This document shows positions 60,112-64,000 of a stretch of 64,000 nucleotides of DNA, one piece after another. The translations under genes were made by a program, and so were the position numbers. Below the pieces are notes generated by a model. The model saw only the letters and a program-made list of their open reading frames with translations, did no database searches and was not told the origin of the DNA. Within the stretch, counting starts at the first letter, position 1, and each line of letters starts with the position of its first letter. This DNA comes from Deltaproteobacteria bacterium RIFOXYD12_FULL_56_24 (GTDB lineage Bacteria; Desulfobacterota; Desulfobulbia; Desulfobulbales; Desulfurivibrionaceae): contig MGTD01000011.1 in assembly GCA_001799285.1 (NCBI GenBank), positions 53,123-117,122 on the forward strand. The letters are read 5' to 3'.

Positions 60112-61119
60112 ATGCAGAATTTTGATCAGGCCGCACTGGGCGAGGTGATCATTTATCGGTCTGCTGACGGGCAAGATCAGCTCGAAGTTCACTTTGGGAA
60201 GGATACCGTTTGGTTAACCTTGAATCAGATGGCCGACCTGTTTGAGCGGGATAAATCCGTTATTTCTCGGCATCTGCGAACGATTTTCTCCTCCGGCGAG
60301 TTGGATAAAGAGGGAATAGTTGCAAAAAATGCAACAGTTCAAATGGAGGGAGGCAGAAAGGTTGCCAGAAATATCGAATGGTACAATCTGGACGCTATCA
60401 TCTCCGTCGGCTACCGGGTCAATTCCATGCGTGGTACCCAGTTCCGCATCTGGGCCAGCAATGTTTTGAAGCAGCATCTTATCCAGGGCTATACGGTGAA
60501 CCAACGCCGGTTGGCCGAAAGAGGCTTGAGCGAGATGGAGCAGGCGGTGGCCCTGCTCTCCCGCACCTTGCAGCGTCACGAGTTGGTAACGGATGAGGGC
60601 AAGGCGGTTCTGGAGGTGGTCAGCCGCTATGCCAAGTCCTGGTCGCTGCTTTTGCAATACGATGAAGATAGGTTGGAGTTGCCCAAGGATCGGCACGGTG
60701 CAGGGAAATCCCTTGATTATCAGCAGGCCCAGGCAGCCATCACCGCCCTGCAGTCCGACCTGAGCGGCCGGGGCGAGGCCACCGATTTGTTCGGCCGGTA
60801 ACGGGAACACGCTCTTCAATCCATCCTCGGCAATCTCGACCAGACCTTCGGTGGCCAGGATCTCTATGCCAGCGTCGAGGAAAAGGCGGCCCACCTCCTC
60901 TACTTTGTCATCAAGGACCATCCCTTCAGCGATGGCAACAAGCGGATCGGCTCTTTCCTTTTCCTGATTTTTCTGCAGGAGAACAACGTGCTGGAACAAT
61001 CCGGCATCAATGACAATGGGCTGGTGGCCCTGGCCCTGTTGATTGCCGAGAGCGATCCTAAGCAGAAGGATTTAATGATCAGATTGATAATGAACCTGCT
61101 GGCCGGGAGCCCAAAGTGA
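60112..61119 (+). pseudogene. RhuM-Fic/DOC protein split by an in-frame TAA
   Basis: Codons 1-229 give a RhuM-type N-terminal domain (DTVWLTLNQMADLFERDKSVISRHL, YNLDAIISVGYRVNSMRGTQFRIWA). A TAA at 60799-60801 follows LFGR, and the same frame then continues REHALQSILGN ... HPFSDGNKRIGSFLFLIFL to a stop at 61117-61119. The second part is a Fic/death-on-curing domain with the HPFxDGNKR loop. Homologues read LFGxEREH across this point, so a GAA to TAA change is the likely lesion. The N-terminal half may still be made. Such proteins are common in restriction and phage-defence islands. Confidence 0.82.
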
Positions 61120-61263
61120 TTCGCGACTATAGCGCCGCCAATCCTGGTATTGAGATCGAAGAATACGGGTAATTTCCCTGAAAAAGAAGCTGGCAGGGGG
61201 AGGACAAATTGTCCCCCCCTTACCAACGAGATCATGCAGAGGGCCTTTGCTCTTCGGTCGATG

Positions 61264-61517
61264 AATATAAACAGGTGAAAGGTCTGGAGCGGGAAAATCT
61301 GCGCGACCACATGACCGACATCGAATTGATCCTGACCATGCTGGCCGAAGCAACAACCACAAAATTGCACCGTGAGCGGGATTCAAAAGGCTTCGAGCCG
61401 CTTCAGAAAGATGCCCGGGAAGGCGGCAACGTGGCAGGCAGAACCCGCCGGGATATTGAAAAGCGGTCGGGCAAAGCGCGGATTTTTTATCTGGTCGAAT
61501 ATCCGCCGCTGTGCTAA
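61264..61517 (+). pseudogene. C-terminal fragment of a BRO-N/DinD-like protein
   Basis: The frame reads EYKQVKGLERENLRDHMTDIELILTMLAEA and then GRTRRDIEKRSGKARIF, matching the C-terminal third of the protein at 62396-63241 (HNLRDHMSEAELIFTALAE ... GKARRELEQKTGRP). No N-terminal part exists upstream, where the RhuM-Fic frame ends. It is a degraded paralogue. Confidence 0.7.
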
Positions 61518-61518
61518 C

Positions 61519-61534
61519 ATATGCCAAGGCATAT
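61519..61534 (+). promoter_or_regulatory. Palindromic operator of the vapBC operon
   Basis: ATATGCC-AA-GGCATAT, a perfect 7-bp inverted repeat, 20 bp before the vapB start and overlapping the TATATAAAG promoter-like sequence. VapB-type antitoxins bind such palindromes to repress their own operon. Confidence 0.7.
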
Positions 61535-61554
61535 ATAAAGCATTGGGGGGCATC

Positions 61555-61794
61555 ATGCAGACTGAAAGACATGTGCGGCTTTTTAAAAACGGCAGGAATC
61601 AGGCGATACGTATTCCTCGGGAATACGAGTTGCAAGGCAATGAAGCGGTGATCCGCCGGGAAGGGGACAGATTGATCATTGAAGCGGTGCGCCGCCGTTC
61701 ACTGTTGGCAACGCTTGCCGGATGGGAACCTCTGCCCGAGGAATTCCCTGATGTGGACGAAAAGCTGATACCGCTTGATGACATTGAGTTATGA
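61555..61794 (+). CDS. vapB: VapB-type antitoxin (AbrB/MazE-like N terminus)
   Basis: 79 residues. The N-terminal beta-strand-rich DNA-binding part KNGRNQAIRIPREYELQGNEAVIRREGDRLIIE is the VapB SpoVT/AbrB fold; the acidic C terminus LPEEFPDVDEKLIPLDDIEL binds the toxin. GGGGGG precedes the ATG by about six bases. It is one base upstream of vapC. Confidence 0.93.
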   Translation: MQTERHVRLFKNGRNQAIRIPREYELQGNEAVIRREGDRLIIEAVRRRSLLATLAGWEPLPEEFPDVDEKLIPLDDIEL

Positions 61795-61795
61795 C

Positions 61796-62200
61796 ATGAG
61801 TGGCTTTGTTTATCTGCTGGATACCAATATCATCTCCGACCTGATCCGCCATCCTGCCGGCAAGGCGGCGCAACGGATTGCCGAAAAGGGCGAGAGCGCC
61901 GTCTGCACCAGCATCGTGGTTGCCTGTGAGTTGCGCTTTGGTGCCCGCAAGAAGGGTTCCGCGCTTCTTACGGCCAGAGTGGAGGAGATTCTTTCCGTCA
62001 TCGAGGTTCTGGCGCTGGATGCGGATGCCGACCGTCTTTATGCTGAGATTCGTACAGAGCTGGAAGCAAGTGGCGCTCCCATCGGCCCCAATGATCTGCT
62101 TATTGCCGCCCACGCCCTGGCCCTTGGCTTGATTATGGTTACCGCCAACACCGCCGAAATTTCACGAATCCATGATCTGCCGGTTGAAAACTGGCTGTAA
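61796..62200 (+). CDS. vapC: VapC toxin, PIN-domain ribonuclease
   Basis: 134 residues from MSGFVYLLDTNIISDLIR. The PIN active-site acids are in LLDTN, VACELRFGARK and GPNDLLIAAHAL, with the last acidic residue region MVTANTAEISRI. Cleaves tRNA or rRNA when released from VapB. The intact pair differs from the decayed BrnT and PIN genes elsewhere in the window. Confidence 0.94.
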   Translation: MSGFVYLLDTNIISDLIRHPAGKAAQRIAEKGESAVCTSIVVACELRFGARKKGSALLTARVEEILSVIEVLALDADADRLYAEIRTELEASGAPIGPNDLLIAAHALALGLIMVTANTAEISRIHDLPVENWL

Positions 62201-62316
62201 TGCCTTCATCGGAGTTATTCAGGGGATACAATGAGGGCTCCAGAAAACTCCATTGTGCCCCCCGAATACTAGGAAACGGGAAATACGGGAGATGTCCCGG
62301 ATTTTCTGGCTTCCGA

Positions 62317-62353
62317 CAGCCGAGCTTTTAATTCGGGAAGTATCCCGGATTTT
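62317..62353 (+). repeat. 37-bp direct repeat, left copy
   Basis: CAGCCGAGCTTTTAATTCGG and onward to CCCGGATTTT; a 36-of-37 match to the copy at 63478-63514. The core CGGGAAGTATCCCG is palindromic. A half copy (CGGGAGATGTCCCGGATTTT) also lies at 62287-62306. It ends 43 bp upstream of the BRO-N gene start. Confidence 0.85.
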
Positions 62354-62395
62354 TCTTCACTCTGGTTATCTTCGGGAATAAGAATGGGGAGAAAT

Positions 62396-63241
62396 ATGGA
62401 AAACGAACATTCGCTTGTTGCTTTTGAGAAGTACAAAATCCGCAGGTTTTTTGATGAAAAATCCGAGACCTGGTTTTTTTCGGTGGTGGATGTCGTGGCT
62501 TCGCTGACGGACAGCGTTAATCCGCGTGATTATTGGTTCAAGATGAAAACCCGTGTGAAAACTGAGGACGGGTTTCAGTTGTCGACAATTTGTCGACAAC
62601 TGAAAGTGCCAGCTGCGGATGGGAAAAAATATCTCACTGATTGTGCAAATGTCCAGGGATTGCTCAGGATTATCCAGTCAATCCCTTCACCGAAGGCAGA
62701 ACCTTTCAAACAGTGGCTGGCCAAGGTTGGCTACGAGCGCATTCAGGACATGAGCGACCCGGCCCGCTCCCTTGACCGGGCCCGGCAATACTGGCAGCAG
62801 CACGGCAGGAGCGAGAAGTGGATTCAGCAGCGGATGATGGGGCAGGAAACCCGCAACAAGCTCACCGATTACTGGCAGGGTCACGAGATCAAGGGGGAAA
62901 ACGAATACGCCATCCTGACCAATATCATTCATCAGGAATGGAGCGGCGTCTCGGTCAAGCAGCACAAGGAAATCAAGGCCCATAATCTACGCGACCACAT
63001 GAGCGAGGCGGAGCTGATTTTTACCGCCCTGGCCGAGCTTTCCACCCGGCAAATCGCCGAGAGTGTCGAGGCAACCGGGATGACGGAAAATGCCGAGGCG
63101 GGGAAAAAGGGCGGCAGAATAGCCGGAAAAGCTCGCCGTGAGCTGGAGCAGAAAACAGGCAGGCCGGTGGTGACCAGCGGTAACTTTCTTCCCCCGGAAA
63201 AGCCCATGAAGCGAGTGAAGGGAAACGACAATGACCAGTGA
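62396..63241 (+). CDS. BRO-N domain phage-antirepressor/DinD-like protein
   Basis: 281 residues from MENEHSLVAFEKYKIRRFFDEKSETWFFSVVDVVASLTDS, a BRO N-terminal DNA-binding type start (KIRRFFDEK...W.FSVVDVV). The middle has YLTDCANVQGLLRIIQSIPS and the C terminus NLRDHMSEAELIFTALAELSTR and GGRIAGKARRELEQKTG, similar to DinD-like proteins. Phage antirepressors and DNA-damage-induced genes share this arrangement; biological role unknown. An ATG at 62384 is an alternative start. The ending overlaps the next ORF. Confidence 0.8.
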   Translation: MENEHSLVAFEKYKIRRFFDEKSETWFFSVVDVVASLTDSVNPRDYWFKMKTRVKTEDGFQLSTICRQLKVPAADGKKYLTDCANVQGLLRIIQSIPSPKAEPFKQWLAKVGYERIQDMSDPARSLDRARQYWQQHGRSEKWIQQRMMGQETRNKLTDYWQGHEIKGENEYAILTNIIHQEWSGVSVKQHKEIKAHNLRDHMSEAELIFTALAELSTRQIAESVEATGMTENAEAGKKGGRIAGKARRELEQKTGRPVVTSGNFLPPEKPMKRVKGNDNDQ

Positions 63242-63428
63242 GAAGCATAATCTTACCATTGCGCCGGAGGTGCTTTTTGGCCGGGTAGTTTCGATCCTGG
63301 AACAGGCCCGCGCCAATGTGGTCCGTTCGTTCAATGCCTGGCCGGCAAGGGGTTGTAAGAGGAGGTGCGGAAGTAAATTCTCCACAGTCTGGAAAGGAGT
63401 CGTTTTCACAGAGTGCCAATTTGATTGA
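63231..63428 (+). pseudogene. N-terminal fragment of a DUF1016-like (YhcG) nuclease gene
   Basis: 65 codons, overlapping the BRO-N stop. TIAPEVLFGRVVSILEQARANVVRSFNAW resembles the start of DUF1016 N-terminal domains, after which similarity is lost and the frame ends. It is probably the 5' remnant of a PDDEXK-type gene deleted beyond 63340. Confidence 0.45.
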
Positions 63429-63477
63429 CAGGATTGGTGGGATGGGTGAGGAATCTATTCCAGTGTTTGGTTTTCGT

Positions 63478-63514
63478 CAGCCGAGCTTTTAATTCGGGAA
63501 GTGTCCCGGATTTT
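63478..63514 (+). repeat. 37-bp direct repeat, right copy
   Basis: Matches the left copy (62317-62353) in 36 of 37 positions. Between the copies lie only the BRO-N gene and the fragment after it, so the two sites bracket a 1.16-kb unit. Confidence 0.85.
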
Positions 63515-63615
63515 CCAATCGCCACTAACGACGTAACCATGCGCAAAGCCGCGAAAAAAGTGCAGGTGCCGCTCCTGACCATGGCAAAACAAATCTTTCC
63601 CGGACCATGGCGAGG

Positions 63616-63636
63616 TAACCGATCACGGGGCAACGA
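63616..63636. repeat. Solo end of a type-2 palindromic element
   Basis: GTAACCGATCACGGGGCAAC is close to the end of copy 10 in inverse orientation (GTAACCGATCACGGGG). No opposite end is nearby. Confidence 0.45.
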
Positions 63637-63804
63637 GCGCGGCCCGCGGCAGGGGAAGTGATTTGTTTCTAACAACTTTCTGCTTGTTAATTCCTGTCCT
63701 ATTGTTTAAGCTGACCTCCTCGCTGTTCAGATAAATGCCACCGTGGGGAAAGGGCATGCCGGGACCGAGTACCACCAACTGCCGCCAACAACCAGGTAAA
63801 CGCA

Positions 63805-63846
63805 AGCCGCTTCGGGAGATGATTCGCCCGAGAGCGGCTTTTTTTT
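63805..63846 (+). terminator. Strong rho-independent terminator without an assigned gene
   Basis: AGCCGCT-TCGGG (63805-63816) pairs with CCCGA-G-AGCGGCT (63827-63839), followed by eight T. Upstream (63515-63804) no ORF is convincing, so it may end a small RNA or be left from a deleted gene. Confidence 0.75.
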
Positions 63847-63932
63847 GTGCGGCGGTCTGGTGGCGTCAGTGGGGGATTTTTGCGTGCTGGGAGGGGGCAG
63901 ACCAAGGTCACCTTTCCCTGAACATAAACCGA

Positions 63933-64000
63933 TGAGCTACCCCTAGTTTCACGGACACCAAGATAAGGGTAATATACCCGAGGAGGTGTTCGATGGAAAA
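63933..64000 (+). mobile_element. Probable left end of an IS3-like insertion sequence
   Basis: TGAGCTACCCCTAGTTTCAC, then GGACACC and a leader reading AGGAGGTGTTCG before ATG 63993 (MEX...), cut by the window end. The GGACACC-containing end plus short leader to an orfA start is the usual layout of IS3-type elements; the family and the right end cannot be confirmed. Confidence 0.5.

Noticed and set aside
61168..61212. Terminator after the RhuM-Fic gene
   Set aside because: GGGGGAGGACAAATTGTCCC is palindromic but not followed by a T-run; its role is unclear.

Overview
The window reads as chromosomal DNA of an anaerobic, flagellated Desulfobacterota bacterium, most likely Desulfobulbales. This is inferred from the gene content: an hgcAB mercury-methylation pair, a group 3b-type [NiFe] hydrogenase, a nine-haem c-type lipoprotein, a split pyruvate carboxylase next to malate dehydrogenase genes, and a stand-alone AICAR transformylase. 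No rRNA or tRNA gene was seen. Base composition is GC-rich and even, apart from the AT-richer, gene-poor stretches near 39.8-40.1 kb and 59.5-64 kb.

Layout. 0-3.3 kb: 3' end of glmS, then bioH-like, bioC, bioD. 3.5-8.3 kb (minus): DUF2892 protein, ArsR regulator, YibQ-like deacetylase, polyprenyl synthase, DinG-like helicase. 8.4-15.2 kb: a Usp protein, two unknowns, a left-handed beta-helix transferase, lon and mltG. 15.2-18.1 kb (minus): RNase E/G and a radical SAM protein. 18.6-22.1 kb: thiS-thiG-thiH plus AICAR transformylase, closed by a terminator. 22.1-23.9 kb: hgcA-hgcB. 23.9-26.4 kb (minus): pilZ-motA-motB. 26.5-30.6 kb (minus): hydBGDA hydrogenase. 30.9-34.1 kb (minus): RlpA, multihaem cytochrome, RsmJ. 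34.4-38.4 kb: kdsB, mdh, YvcK/CofD-like protein. 38.5-42.2 kb (minus): M23 peptidase-like protein, a decayed BrnT/antitoxin pair, a PIN remnant, trpBA. 42.7-48.2 kb: a large unknown protein and the two pyruvate carboxylase subunits. 48.3-55 kb: PPC-domain protein, DarP, Fe-alcohol dehydrogenase, DegT aminotransferase, CcdA/DsbD-like protein, GAF/HD-GYP protein. 55.3-59.5 kb (minus): P-type ATPase, tandem Usp, MarC. 59.9-64 kb: an accessory island with a broken RhuM-Fic protein, VapBC, BRO-N proteins and fragments, and the left end of an apparent IS3-like element.

The most striking structure is a family of palindromic intergenic elements (about 150-260 bp, at least nine copies). They share a three-part plan: a terminal motif beginning GTAA, a long hairpin ending in the inverse motif, then a spacer of about 45 bp ending in a third copy. 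At least eight are flanked by direct repeats of about 8 bp, some exact and others with one mismatch, so they are non-autonomous mobile elements; the GTAA ends and 8-bp duplications resemble IS66-family rules. They sit on gene edges. One interrupts the 3' end of hgcB, and removing it in silico restores a cysteine-rich HgcB tail. One displaces the 5' end of bioH. One splits the dinG-polyprenyl synthase junction while duplicating the Shine-Dalgarno sequence. Others supply stop codons. Smaller modules of about 55 bp and 27 bp are nested inside them. Separately, hgcA has an in-frame UGA directly after a cysteine codon near its N terminus, followed by a small stem-loop, so it may be a selenoprotein; a nonsense mutation in a decaying locus is the competing explanation.
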